A stretch of 64,000 nucleotides of DNA, taken from assembly GCA_021234155.1 (NCBI GenBank), contig JAJEKV010000149.1:1303031-1367030 (forward strand), in the 5' to 3' direction. Both the position numbers and the translations under genes were made by a program. The notes under the pieces are model-generated. The model made no database searches. It saw only the letters and a program-made list of their open reading frames with translations, and had not been told where the DNA came from. Below, one piece after another: positions 45,518 to 56,262 of the stretch. Source of the DNA: Isoetes taiwanensis (taxonomy: Eukaryota; Streptophyta; Lycopodiopsida; Isoetales; Isoetaceae). Within the stretch, counting starts at the first letter, position 1; each line of letters begins with the position of its first letter.

Positions 45518-45546
45518 CTAGAAATGGAGCCTAGCATTGCTGGGTA
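45518..45546 (-). mobile_element. Helitron 3' terminus (third element, minus strand)
   Basis: Reading the minus strand, an imperfect hairpin (ACCCAGCAATGCTAGGCT) is followed after about eight bases by CTAG (plus 45518-45521) and then T. The hairpin core CAGCAATGCT is close to that of the 24.8-kb Helitron end. The element would extend to the right; its TC end was not found. Confidence 0.5.
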
Positions 45547-45639
45547 TAGCTGGAAACTGTAAATGCTACACTGGAGCAGTTGTTAAATGAATTCAAGTTT
45601 ATAAAATTACACAATCAAAAGCATTCGACTATGTTTCTC

Positions 45640-47195
45640 ACTTCCTCTTATTTTTTCCCTTTCTCTTTTCCTTTTGCTTTTCGCTGCTTTTCTCCTCCCT
45701 CTGGGGCCCCCTTTTCCCTTTTTTATTTTCCATTTTATATTTTTCTTTTTCCACTATTCCATTTCCCTTTTCTATTTTCCGCTTCCATGTTTTTCCTTTT
45801 CTATTTTTCTCTTCCCTTTTTTCCTATTTATGCTTGCCTTTTCCTTTTTTCCCTTCCCCCTCTCCTTTTCCCTTTTTTTCCTTTACTTTTTCCCTTTTTC
45901 CCTTTTCTATTTTTCTCTTATTTTTCGTTCCCCTCCCCTTTCTATTTTCCCAGTTTATCGCATTTTTTTCTCTTTTCCCTTTTCCCTTTGCCTTTCACCA
46001 CGCTTCCCCTTTTACTATTCTCCTTTCTCTTTTTTACCTTTTTTTTCACGTTGCTCTTTTCTATTTTTCCACTTCCTGCTTTTCTATACTCCCTTTTCCT
46101 ATTTTCCCTTTTTTTCCCCTCCCTCTTTTCACATTCCCTTTTTCCTTTTACCTTTTTCTATTTTCCTTTTTTCCTATGCCCTTCATTCCCCTTTTTCTTT
46201 TCTTTTTATCAATGGCCTTTTTCTCTTCCATTTTCCTCCTTTTTCGACACTTTCTATCTTCCTCTTTTTTTTTTCTTTTCTATTTTTGTTTTTTTTTTGC
46301 TCATACCCTTTTTTCCCACCTTTTTTTCTCTTTCCTTTTTGACAGTGCCTTTTTTTCCTTCCCTTTGTCCACTCTTTCCGTCTTCCTTTTTCCTCGTGGC
46401 CTTTTTTGTTCTCTTTTCACCCTCCTTTGTTTTCTCTCTCTCTCTCTTCCTTTTTTGCCCCTTCCCTTTTCCTCCTTTCCTCTTTTCCTCTTCCTCTTTT
46501 CCTCATGGCCTTTTTCCCCTCTCTTTTCCCCTCCCTTTTTCTTTTCCTTTTCCCTCTTCCCTTGTTTTTTCTCTTCCACTACCCCATTTCCCTTTTCCCT
46601 TTTTTGTTTTCCACTTTCCTGTTTTTTCTTTTCTATTTTTTCCTTCGTTTTTTCCCTATTTGTATTTGCCTTTTTTTCCCTCCTCCCCTTCCCTTTTTCC
46701 CTTTCTTTTTTCTATTTTCCCTTTTTCCATTCCTCGCTTTTCCCTTTTTCTAGTTTCCTCTTCCTTTTTGTTTCCCTCCCCTTTCTATGTTTCAGTTTAC
46801 CGCCCTCTTTTTCCTTTTGCCTTTCACCACGCTCCCCTTTTTCCTATTATTTTTTCTCCCACCCCTCCCTTTTTTTTTGTTTTTCGTTTTTTCATGTTTT
46901 CCTTTTCTATTTTCCACTCCCTGCTTTTCCCTACTTCCTGTTTCTATTTCCCCCTTATCTTTTTTCCCTCCCCTTTTCATATTCCTTTTACCTTTTTTCT
47001 ATTTTCCTTTTCTCTTATCCCCTTCATGCCTCTTTTCTTTTTCCTTTTAGGTATGGTTTTTTTCTCTTCCCTTTTCCTCCTCTCTCGACTCTTTCTCTCT
47101 TCTCCTTTTTTCCCTTGCCCGTTTTCCCTTCCATTTCCTCCTCTCCACCTTCTTTTTTCTTTTCTTTTCGTTTTTCTTTTTCTCATACCCTTTTT
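45640..47195. repeat. 1.5-kb pyrimidine tract (CTTTTCC-rich)
   Basis: The plus strand is almost all C and T, mainly TTTTC/CCTTTT variants, with rare purines. Three reading frames stay open for hundreds of codons because stop codons need purines; the products would be only Phe, Ser, Leu and Pro. It is low-complexity DNA, not a gene. Confidence 0.9.
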
Positions 47196-47757
47196 CCCTT
47201 CTCGGCTTTGCACGCCCGGCCCCCCTTTGCTGGCGCTGGGGCGCGCCGGGGTTAATGCGGTAGTGGCGGATGGCGCTGGGAGGTGCGATGATGGATGGCG
47301 CTTTGTGAGCACAGCCTGAGGCGTGCTGGCGTTTTGCGCTGAGAAACACGCTGGATCGGTGGAGCGCCGGTGAGGAGAGCACCTCCAGCTGGGCGATTTC
47401 CTGGCGGTTCTCGGCGCCGCCTTCCACTGGCGTCACGGGCGATTGGCGTTAGGCGTCATTTTTCTAGCACACAGTTGTGAAGAGGTTACGGTTCGGAGGC
47501 GTTTGGTGAAGTCTTGTCTGTTGGAGGTATGCTTGTTGCTTCTTGCAATAGCATGGATTTTTGGATGTGTAATCATCCACGGCAGCGATTTTCTCGGTGG
47601 TTTTAATCCCGGGCCATGGTGATTATGTTTTGTTACGTAGGCTTGGCCCTTGTTCAGTTAGGGACTTGGTCCCGTTTTGTACTGTGGTCCCATAACTCGA
47701 TTGGGTTCCGTGGACATTAAAAGTTTCTTCCTTCCTTCCTTCCTTCCTTCAAATTTT
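47196..47757 (+). mobile_element. GC-rich segment ending in a LINE-type 3' end and CTTC tail
   Basis: A GC-rich block (47200-47620) is followed by AACTCGATTGGGTTCCGTGG, ACATTAAAAG and a (CTTC)n tail at about 47724-47757. The same end occurs at 61.52-61.61 kb. No open frame was recognised in the GC-rich block; it may be part of a 5'-truncated LINE. Confidence 0.6.
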
Positions 47758-48260
47758 TCCACTTTTTTTTTCCTTCCCCTTTTGACAATGCTCTTTTTTC
47801 ATTCCCTTTGCCCATTTCCTCGTGGCCTTTTTTCTTCCCTTTCCCCCCTCCTTTTTTTCCCTTTTCCCTTCCTCACCCTTTCTCTCTTCCCTTTTTTTCC
47901 CTTTCTCTTTTCCTCCTTTCTTCTTCCTCTTTTCCTCATGCCCTCTTTCCCCTCCCTTTTTCTTTTCCGGTTCCCTTTCCTTCTTCCTTTGCTTTTTCTC
48001 TTCCTTCTTTCCATGTCCCTTTTCCTTTCTCTTTTCTACCCTTCCCTGCCCTTTTTCTCTTCCCCTTTCTTGGTGTCGTTTTTTGCTCTCTCCCCCCTCC
48101 TCCCCCTTTTTATTTTCCCTTTTCCTTTTTTTCCATGCTCCTTTCTATTCCCTTTCCTTTTGCCCTTTACCCCTTTCATCCTCCTTTTTCTTTTTCTCAG
48201 TTTCTCCGTCTCTTTTCCCTTTTCTCCTTTCTCTTTTCCCTTCCCTTCTGCCCTTTTCAA
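47758..48260. repeat. second pyrimidine tract, 0.5 kb
   Basis: It continues straight from the CTTC tail and has the same CTTTTCC-rich composition as the first tract. Confidence 0.85.
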
Positions 48261-48626
48261 TTTGACTGCCTGCTTGAGAGAATCGTAGAAGCAATGGTCA
48301 AGATGAAATTTTTTTTTTTTTTTTGAGGGTAAGGATATGTATTATATTTATTATAATCAGTTATACAATGGATGTCCCCTTTAGGGAGAGATAGGAAGAA
48401 TTATCTCTAAGCAGGGTTATCCCTGGAGTCCAAGTCTTGTACTCCATGGTTTTAGTTCCAGTCTTCTCCACCCCTGGGTTACTATAGGGGAATTCCCTTC
48501 TTCTCCCAGAGGGGATACTATCCAGTTCTTTTAGCCATTTTCCAAGAGAGATGGATTGAAGGATACCCCCCTTACAAATTAATTTGGACTCAAGATAACT
48601 CTGTCTCTGCTGATAGATGGTACCAC

Positions 48627-49070
48627 TTATCCATCGTGAGAATCCCAATGGCATCTAAAAAAGGAGTAGAACCCTGTCAAACTTCCTATCCTGTCCAGTT
48701 CTCTGTTGTAGTTACGTCCAAATTTACGATGATGGGCCAGGGCCATGAGGGCCACCTCTTGGCTAAACTGATTTTTTATTCGGTCTGTTGATGTAACTAA
48801 GCCACCAAGAGCTACTCCACATCGATGTTTCCATACACACCAGAGAGATATGTTGGTGAGTGAGAGTTGGATTATATCTTCCCCTAGACTGACTAGTATT
48901 TCTGGCCATGATAATTGGTATATATCCAATCCGATAATTGGACTGACCCATTTCCAGAAGTCGTTTATTTCTGGGCAGAAGAAGAGATGATCCAATGTCT
49001 CAGAGGCCCCACAGCCCAATGGACAAAGATCATGATGCACTATATCCCTATTCAAGAATAACCAAGTCAT
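48627..49070 (-). pseudogene. L1 ORF2 C-terminal zf-RVT region
   Basis: The frame reads MTWLFLNRDIVHHDLCPLGC, GASETLDHLFFCPE and then SLWCVWKHRC. The Cys-x3-Cys...His...Cys pattern is the zinc-binding region after RT in plant L1 elements. The stretch between 49071 and about 49870 should link it to RT but has no open frame. Confidence 0.8.
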
Positions 49071-49873
49071 ATTGCATAAACCATCACGTGAAGGTGATCC
49101 AACGGAAAAGCGTATTTTCCTCGAGCATAGAAGTCCAGGACACGGTTAATAATTCTTTTGTGTCTACTTGATCCAAACCCAATATGCCGGCAGACCTTGA
49201 TTGGAGGTGGTGGCATTAGCGTGTATATTTTTTCGACCTTATAACCATCTTCATCCCCACATATCCATCTTTCCTCCGGCCCTGCATTCCCGAGAGCATG
49301 TTAACATTCCTCATTATCTTTTAAACACCTTTCTATCCCCTACCCTATAGCGGTGTATGAGGGCTCTCATCCAGTCCATGAAATCCATCTGTCATTTTCC
49401 CATAAGTGCCCTACCTTAGTTACTCCCGCCATCGCCACTTAACAAAGATACGAGGGGGTGGACCCGGTGCTAGCGGAAGCTGGTCCTTCTCCCAAATTCG
49501 TACATTCCAAAATAAAGGCCGAGACATCCGGCTTCCCTTGGAGCATCATCCACTTGAAACAAATCTTGCACTTCTTGCCAAGCTCCCAAAATTTTTCTCA
49601 TGACCCAATGATGTGCCCGCCCCAATTTGAACTTATAGAAGAGAGACCAGTCTCATCCACGGAGATGGAGGGTTTACCCCTTATCTTGCCTTGTTGGAGC
49701 CAAAATCTCACTAGATCAATTCTTTGGTGATCTGTCATTCTCAATAGCCCGCCAAACAAATTTAGCCGCTAGAGCTCTTGCACGAACCATTGGGTCCTTT
49801 CTGCCTAGCCCCCGTCCTTCCTATCCGACACATTTACATCCCATGCTACCTTTGCTTTTTCCCCATATGAACT

Positions 49874-52435
49874 TTACGGATAATTACGAATTTGATCATA
49901 TACATATTTTTGCGCCACAATTGCCGACGAATAGTAGATGTGAGTGGCGTTGAGGATTGCATTTGCTACTGTCACACGTCCCATAGTTGAGAGAGCTTTG
50001 CAGGACCACAAATTGACCTTTTTTCGAATCTTTTCTACAATTGGAGACCACAGACCTTTTAGATTTTCTGCCAGATTAAGAGGCATACCCAAAAGTTTCA
50101 CCGTCTCTGAGGCAGCGACTGTATGAAAGTTCCATGCCTTTACCCTTGCATCAACGACCCCGTCAAATGGCCATATAGCAAAGACATTTGGCTGGGTTTA
50201 TTTCTATTCCAGCTATAGAAAAAAAGGAACCCAGTGCCTCCTGAAAGGCTTCAAAACTCTTATCATCATATCTTAAGAAAAGGAAAGTATCATCCGCATA
50301 TTGCATTATTGACAGCCTTCGGTCTGAACCTGGAAGAGTTAAACCATTTACCATGCCTCTTGCTTCCAATTCCTTCACCATTCGAGTTAAAAGGTTTGCC
50401 ATGATCAGGAATAGGTACGGAGCAAGTGGGCAGCCCTGTCTAATTCCTTTTCTGAGGTCAAAGAGGCCAGAGGGTTGGCCATTCACCAATACTGATGCAG
50501 ATGCCATCTTGTTCAAGCCCATAACTAGATTAATGAAGTCTGTTTCAAAACCCATATGTGCCATGACCTCCTTCAACCCACTCCATCTAAGTGTGTCATA
50601 GGCTCTGCGAAAGTCAAGTTTAAGCATAACACATTCCTGGCCTGAGTGCTTACACCAGTGAAGCCCCTCCCTAGCGGCCAGGTAATTGTCCAGGATGTTT
50701 CTATTTGGAAGAAATGCTGATTGTTCACATCCTATTACACGGGCTAGGATTGGTTTAATTCGAATAGCTATGACTTTCATGATCACTTTATACAGAACAT
50801 TGGTTAGTGCAATCGGTCTCCATTCATTGATGGCCCAGAGTCGCTCACTTTTTGGGATGAGTGCAATGAATCCATTTGCCAAAATTTTGGGTGAAGATAT
50901 CTGACAGCCCAGGCTCCTTTGAATGCTGCAACAAAGGAAGGACCCAAGATATCCCAGAATTCTACATAGAACTCTGGTGGGAACCCATCTGGCCCGGGGG
51001 ATTTCCCAGAAGCTAGAGAACTTAACGCTTTGTATATTTCTGCATCTCCTGGTTCCTGAAGCAATAGTCTGTTCTCCTCGTTGTTTATTGAAAGACCTTG
51101 ACTGATAGAGGGTAACCATTTGGAGCAATGGGAGGAGTAATCATTTGGAAGAGGCTCTTCCTTAAAAAGCCCTTCGTAGCTGTTTCTAAAGAATGCTTTT
51201 ATTTCTGCCTCCCCTTTTATGACTTGATGCTGGTCATCAATTACCGAGGTAATGCTATTCTCGGCCAACCTGGCTCCTGCCAATCTAAAGAAACACTTGG
51301 AGTTCTCATGATCCACTTCAGCATACCACTTAGTCCTAGATCTCATAGCTGCCCCACGGGCTTCCTCTTCCTCTATTGCTTTAACTCTGATAGTTAATTC
51401 TTCCTCAACTTTCTGATATGCAATGTTGAATGGGTCTGAAACTAAATCTTGTTTGACTTGTCGAATTTCATTATATAGATCGGCTTTAGACCTTCGGAAC
51501 TTCTGGGCACGCTCTCTACCCCATCTTTTTATCCAATCTTTCATCAGGGCATTTATTTTAACCCATGCTTTCATGCTAGGGAGCCCTTCCTCCCTTGGTT
51601 GCGCCAGAATAAATTCTCTAAAGGGATTACAGAATGCTTCCTTCCCTAAGAGCCCAGTATTGAATTTAAAGGGAGTATTGCCCTTTCGTCTAGCAAAGGG
51701 AAGATCCTCCAATACTAGTTTTTGTGGCACATGATCAGACTGTGAGAAGGTAAGGTCCCCTTCGACAAAACATTTATCCATGAACGGGGCCGACTTGTTG
51801 GCCAAATAGAATCTATCCAGAAGACAATAAACTCTGTCCATACCTTTTTGCTTATTTGACCAGGAGTATGGAGTATTCGATGGTGGGAGGAGAGCAAATC
51901 CATTATTATTGAGAAGAGAATCCCATGCTACCCTCTCTTCCCCTAAGAGGTTCCTGATGAGCCCAAGCTTTTGGTCCCATACATCCGTCATGTTGAGGTC
52001 ACCACCTAAAATCCAGTTTTCCCCTGGTTGGCTGACCAACCACGTATTTATCTCTCTCCATAGCACAGCTCTTTCTGCAGGCTTGTTGGTGGCATATATG
52101 TTAATCAGCCCCCATTGGACTCCATCTGTTTCAAATTGTATTGCCTGCCATCTTCCATCAGTTCCCACATATTGGAGGTTGCTAGTTAGACCTCTCCATA
52201 GAATTCCGGTCCCCCCTTTGGTGCCTCTAGCTGCACAGGTAAGAGCGGAATACTGGCTACCCACCCATCCCCCTAATGAGTTAGATTCAAAGTCTGGGAG
52301 CCTGTGTTCTTGTATCATGATGACGTCAGCATTCATAGATCTTATGGCTGCCAGAACTCTGGCCCTTTTCAAAACCCCTTTAATTCCCCGAAGGTTCCAC
52401 GAGACTATTTTCATTGTTATTCCCCAGATCCCCAT
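49874..52435 (-). pseudogene. L1 ORF2: APE endonuclease and reverse transcriptase
   Basis: The first frame (52435-50804, 543 codons) starts MKIVSWNLRGIKG after an alternative upstream Met and has endonuclease motifs IQEHRL, LGGDLNMTD and SDHVPQ. RT begins with ASGKSPGPDGFPPEFY. Near 50905 a one-base shift moves the reading to the frame ending at 50163: NGFIALIPKS, WRPIALTNVLYK, QSAFLPNRNI, KLDFRRAYD, GIRQGCPLAPYLF, and catalytic YADD at 50289-50300. A stop at about 50163 and a further shift precede KLLGMPLNLAEN and RKKVNLWSCKALS (50101-49874). ORF2 makes the nicking and copying enzyme of the element; this copy cannot make it whole. Confidence 0.88.
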
Positions 52436-53474
52436 GCCCGTCCCAGAATAAAACTGTAACCTCTCCTTCCCTTCGGGGAGAATCTATTCCTATGTGGCAC
52501 TCATCCCAAGGGTTGCCCATTATGATCCCCCAATCACTTTGATCCCGGGTATTTGCTAATTGCTTCTGGCCTTGTCTCCCTTTTGTACCAAGACACGGGT
52601 CACTATTACATGGGGGCCAATACACCGGTGCCCTTTGATGTTGTAGATCCCCTTGACCTTGAAGGACATTACCCATATTTCTAGAACTTCCAGTGCCCCA
52701 TCCCCCCTTAATATTCTGAAACCTAATCCAGGGTACTTGAGAAAAGTTGTTGATGGGCAGGTTACAAAGTGCAAACACAATTTGTACTACAAAGGATTGA
52801 ATTTGTTTGTAAGTTGTGGTACACATTTGTTTCTTCCCAAAGAAAATATCAGACCAAATACATGCAATTCCTAGCCTTATTTCAAAGGGCCCCAGTAGTC
52901 TGTCCCCATTACATAGTTTACATTTTAATTGTCGTACCATGTAGGCATATTTTTGTGTAGCCATTACAAAGACTTCATTCTGCATCTTCCAAAGACCTAT
53001 TTTGATTCTTTTGAGTATACCAAAAAGTACATACTGCATTTTTAGCATTGGATCTGCCAATTGTAGTAGAAGAGTACAGTACATAAATCTGCCATGTTCA
53101 CTATGGGCTTGTACCCTTACTGCCATAATCCTGCTGTCATCCAATATTTGACAAAGCATTCTTTCACGGCCAAGTTGCCAACAGTTTAGGGCGGTCCCAA
53201 TCTTTTGGAGGCCAACCTTCTTACATTGCAGCATTACCTTAACAAGCAAGCTAGAGTTTCGGGTTAGCCAAGGCATCCTTATGCCATGGCTTAACTTCCA
53301 CCAACAAATTGCCACAACCATCATTTTACTACTTAATATGAGAAAACATACATAATCGCACGGGAGATGGTTCAAAAACTTACCTCCAAGACGGGATAAG
53401 GCTCCCATAGAGTAAGTCGCAACAAAAAACTGCTTAAGGGATAGGATTCCCTCTATATGTATACTAGCTGCCAT
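52380..53474 (-). CDS. L1 open frame between ORF1 and ORF2, 364 codons, function unknown
   Basis: A long uninterrupted frame lies between the first frame and ORF2, overlapping the ORF2 start by 56 bases. The N-terminal half is rich in hydrophobic residues and Cys. The C-terminal part is hydrophilic and Gly/Gln/Asn-rich (for example GGWGTGSSRNMGNVLQGQGD). I see no CCHC knuckle or other known motif. It may be the degraded ORF1 C-terminus in another frame, or a real second ORF. Confidence 0.4.
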   Translation of the reverse strand: MAASIHIEGILSLKQFFVATYSMGALSRLGGKFLNHLPCDYVCFLILSSKMMVVAICWWKLSHGIRMPWLTRNSSLLVKVMLQCKKVGLQKIGTALNCWQLGRERMLCQILDDSRIMAVRVQAHSEHGRFMYCTLLLQLADPMLKMQYVLFGILKRIKIGLWKMQNEVFVMATQKYAYMVRQLKCKLCNGDRLLGPFEIRLGIACIWSDIFFGKKQMCTTTYKQIQSFVVQIVFALCNLPINNFSQVPWIRFQNIKGGWGTGSSRNMGNVLQGQGDLQHQRAPVYWPPCNSDPCLGTKGRQGQKQLANTRDQSDWGIIMGNPWDECHIGIDSPRREGEVTVLFWDGHGDLGNNNENSLVEPSGN

Positions 53475-53479
53475 TACTT

Positions 53480-54544
53480 TTAGGTTGTCCTTTTTCCCCT
53501 GCTAGCACCTTCCGAGATAGAGTGTTTATGAAGGACCTCAGCAATGATTCCTGGTTCAAACGAGACCCTCTTTTGCTGTCTTCCCTTCCTTTTCTTCTCT
53601 ATGGCACCTGTAGAGGGCTTTGTGATGGGCCTGTCCTCTGCCTCATTTTCTGCTTCAATGTCTTCCAAGATGTCAGTGATTTTCTCCAAGGTGGCTCCCT
53701 CTTGAAGATTGGCTGACTCTTCATTGTAATTCAGTTCCATTCCTTGGGAGCCAGGCGTGCTGCCATGCAAAATGCTGCTATGCAAAGTGCTGCCATGCAA
53801 GATCCTTCTATATTCATCTAACTTGGGTGCAGATTTGTCAAGATCAGATGGGTTGATGCCCACCATGGCACTGGTCAGGGCAACTTGGCTGGTTGAATCC
53901 GGCTCACATCTAATTTGGGCATGTGACAGCTCACTGTCTGGTGTAAGCTCAATCTCTGGTGCAGGGTCTTCATTGAGTGCAGGGTCTTCTCTTGGATCAT
54001 TCGGCTCAGTCAGCTTGGGTGCCAAGTTGGAAGCCACGTTGTCAGGCTGAGATGGGTTGATTTCCAACATGGTATTGGTCAGATCCACTTTGCTGGTCAA
54101 ACCTAGCTCACCGTTGGGGGGGACACTTGTCTGCTCTTTGTCTGGTGCAGTGTCATTATCCAAGAGGGGGTCAACATCTGGACCAAAGGGGCACATCGTT
54201 GAAGATTTGGTATCTTTCTTTGTGATAGTGATATCCACCATCTCAGAAGGTCCTTCTCTTCCCATTAATTCTGCATCGAACAAATTCTGAACCAGACCAG
54301 AGGGATTTTTGCCAACATTGGACTGAACCTGCAAACAGTCCTTGGGACTAGAGCTTTTTGGATCTGAACATTCCCCCACTTGGTAGTTTGGACCAGAGCT
54401 TATGATGGAGAGGTTTCCATAGCTACCTCGGCCTTTACGGGCATTGAAGAAATCTTTTCCTCTGTTTCTGCCAGACTTTGACACTAGAGTATAACCGTCA
54501 TCCTCATCAACCTCCTTCCCTTTAGATGCCATTATGTCAGCCAT
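53480..54544 (-). CDS. L1 first open frame (ORF1-like), 354 codons
   Basis: It starts MADIMASKGKEVDEDDGYTL and stays open for 354 codons. A basic stretch comes early (KSGRNRGKDFFNARKGRGSY). An Asp/Pro/Ser-rich acidic middle follows. The end has a basic run (IEKKRKGRQQKRVSFEPG). Its position suggests ORF1, the nucleic-acid-binding protein of L1 elements. The usual DUF4283 and zinc-knuckle signatures are not visible, so the assignment rests on position and charge. Confidence 0.55.
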   Translation of the reverse strand: MADIMASKGKEVDEDDGYTLVSKSGRNRGKDFFNARKGRGSYGNLSIISSGPNYQVGECSDPKSSSPKDCLQVQSNVGKNPSGLVQNLFDAELMGREGPSEMVDITITKKDTKSSTMCPFGPDVDPLLDNDTAPDKEQTSVPPNGELGLTSKVDLTNTMLEINPSQPDNVASNLAPKLTEPNDPREDPALNEDPAPEIELTPDSELSHAQIRCEPDSTSQVALTSAMVGINPSDLDKSAPKLDEYRRILHGSTLHSSILHGSTPGSQGMELNYNEESANLQEGATLEKITDILEDIEAENEAEDRPITKPSTGAIEKKRKGRQQKRVSFEPGIIAEVLHKHSISEGASRGKRTT

Positions 54545-54610
54545 TTGTTGGGGATGTTCTCCTGGAATCGAGCAAAGTGCAGATGCATGGACACATTACC
54601 CTCACTATTG

Positions 54611-55500
54611 GTTAAGATCAAATCCTCAACCGTCCGATCTAGGGCCTGGTTCACGAATCACGACACACGCTATAACATAACATTATAATATAAGATAATG
54701 CATACTTATAATACCGTTCTTATAACGTATACTTAATACCCATAATATAACATACGGAAAGAACACTATGAATGGAGGAACAACATAAAGCATATGACTA
54801 AACATTGAATCTCTCTCTCCCTTTTTTTTTGACGTTGTAAAGCAAAGCAAAATTATGATCAGCGAGAAACCAATACAAGCATTAATATTTTCTAAGGCCT
54901 TCTATAAATCTGATGTTCGGCCTAGTAATATGCAAAGACAACTCCAAATTTGAATTTAAGAGATAAACACCATCCACCACATATGCAATTTAACATCCAT
55001 GGAGACTACTAAGAGCTATGGATGATAGGAACACGGGCAACCACAACAAAACTAGGGGGCAAGGCCCTGCTGTAATATATGAAGTAAAATAAAATAAAGC
55101 GAAATAAAACAGGAAGAAAAACCCCTCGCAAAGAAACAAAGAAGAAGATATAACCAGTCCAAGGATCAGAAGGCCAATAATCGCAAATGATAACCAGTCC
55201 AAGAATCAGAAGGCCAATAATCCCAAATGATAGCCATGCCTCCTCGGTAAATTGTCCTCCCAGAGGGCTTTTTTGTCTTGCTTCTCTCATTTTGCCTAAT
55301 TCTTCCTCTTTTTACTGAGCTCAAATGGAGTGAGGCCTTCCCGTACTGAAAAATTAGTGCTCTTTATGTGACTTCTGTGATGCAGAACACGTAGCTGTCT
55401 TTAAAGTGCATTAAAAGATGTCAAGGCTGATCTGACCGGGCTGCTCTCACTCTAGCAGCAGATATAATACCCTCAGTCGTATATGCGTGAGATCTTTGAA
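54611..55500. other. intergenic DNA with a possible LINE 3' remnant
   Basis: On the minus strand near 55010, CTTAGTAGTCTCCATGGATG followed by TTAAAT resembles the LINE 3' end (GTCTNCGTGGACGTTAAAA) with changes. A 27-bp tandem repeat (AACCAGTCCAAGRATCAGAAGG) occurs at about 55154-55220. No gene was seen. Confidence 0.4.
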
Positions 55501-55524
55501 GAAATATGTGACCGCCTCCATTTT

Positions 55525-55815
55525 TGCACAAATCTGCCCTCTCCATCTCCAGTTCAGACCTAAGCTCTTGCTGGAGCCTGTCTTGCCTTGCCAGCTCACG
55601 CGTGCAATGCCGGATTTGCTCATGAGCCTCTGCATGTAGGCCGTTGCCCTGCTGAGTGTGCGGCCCACAACCCTCGTACCTCATGATCTTGCTTATTCGA
55701 CCTATGCTCCAATCCCTGAAGTTTGGAGGCCAACTCTGCTTCCTTAGCCAAGAAGCGCTCCTGCGCATTGTTGAGCTTGCCTTGGAGGGTCTGGAGGTGT
55801 TCTTGTTGCGTCTCA
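55525..55815 (-). pseudogene. coiled-coil exon pair of an unidentified protein
   Basis: On the minus strand, exon 1 (55815-55680) lies between a CTAG acceptor and GTACGA and reads ETQQEHLQTLQGKLNNAQER, FLAKEAELASKLQGLEHRSN, KQDHE. Exon 2 (about 55633-55525), after ATGCAG, reads EAHEQIRHCTRELARQDRLQ, QELRSELEMERADLC. Both are heptad-rich coiled coils. No other domain is seen, so the protein cannot be named and it is probably a fragment. Confidence 0.4.
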
Positions 55816-56139
55816 CTAGCTACCTATAAGGTCTTTTGGACCGTGGCTGCCGTCCCTTCTGCCTCTGTGCAGAGTAGCAACAGATTCGCCCGGGTCTCCT
55901 GCATGAACTGTAAGTAAGATCACGTTGTCTTGAGGAAATAGTATTGTGAAATGTGTTGTCAAACTCTGTTAACTTTGATGAGATGAACCTGAAAATCAAG
56001 TCAAAATCACCTTGAAATTTCAGGTTATAAAATCAAGACGAATTACCCTATAATTTCAATGCATGACATTACTCCCTAATCTATCCCCCCCCCTCCTAGG
56101 CTTGCACGACCACTCACCCACCCTTTTGTTGTGTTTTAA

Positions 56140-56262
56140 GTGCAGTGGATCCATCGTTTGGCATTCCTCGCACTGCTTAACGAATTCATGCCATATTCTG
56201 AATAACACGTTTCTCTGACTCGACTGCAACAGCCATGGATCGTTTTGTTTTGCATTGTTTCC
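56140..56262 (+). repeat. left arm of a large inverted repeat
   Basis: About 120 bp matching the reverse complement of about 63870-64000. Shared blocks are GCACTGCTTAACGAATTCAT, GCCATATTCTGAATA, CAGCCATGGATCG and TTTTGCATTGTTTC. Both arms point inward, like terminal inverted repeats. Confidence 0.75.

Larger units (their letters stand above)
48309..54610 (-). mobile_element. near-complete L1-type LINE
   Basis: Read on the minus strand it has an upstream frame (54544-53480), a second frame (53474-52380), ORF2 with endonuclease and RT (52435 to about 49870), a zf-RVT region (49070-48627), a 3' UTR and a poly(A) tail (T-run 48309-48324). The 5' end is uncertain. TGGTCAAGATGAAA by the tail and TGGTTAAGATCAAA at about 54615 agree at 12 of 14 bases, and may be an aged target duplication. 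One frameshift and several stops inactivate ORF2. Confidence 0.85.

Noticed and set aside
45580-48326. Very long open frames (up to 579 codons) in the pyrimidine tracts
   Set aside because: All plus-strand frames are open at once and encode only Phe, Leu, Ser, Pro and a few others; opposite-strand frames are Lys/Arg/Glu/Gly only. This follows from C/T composition.
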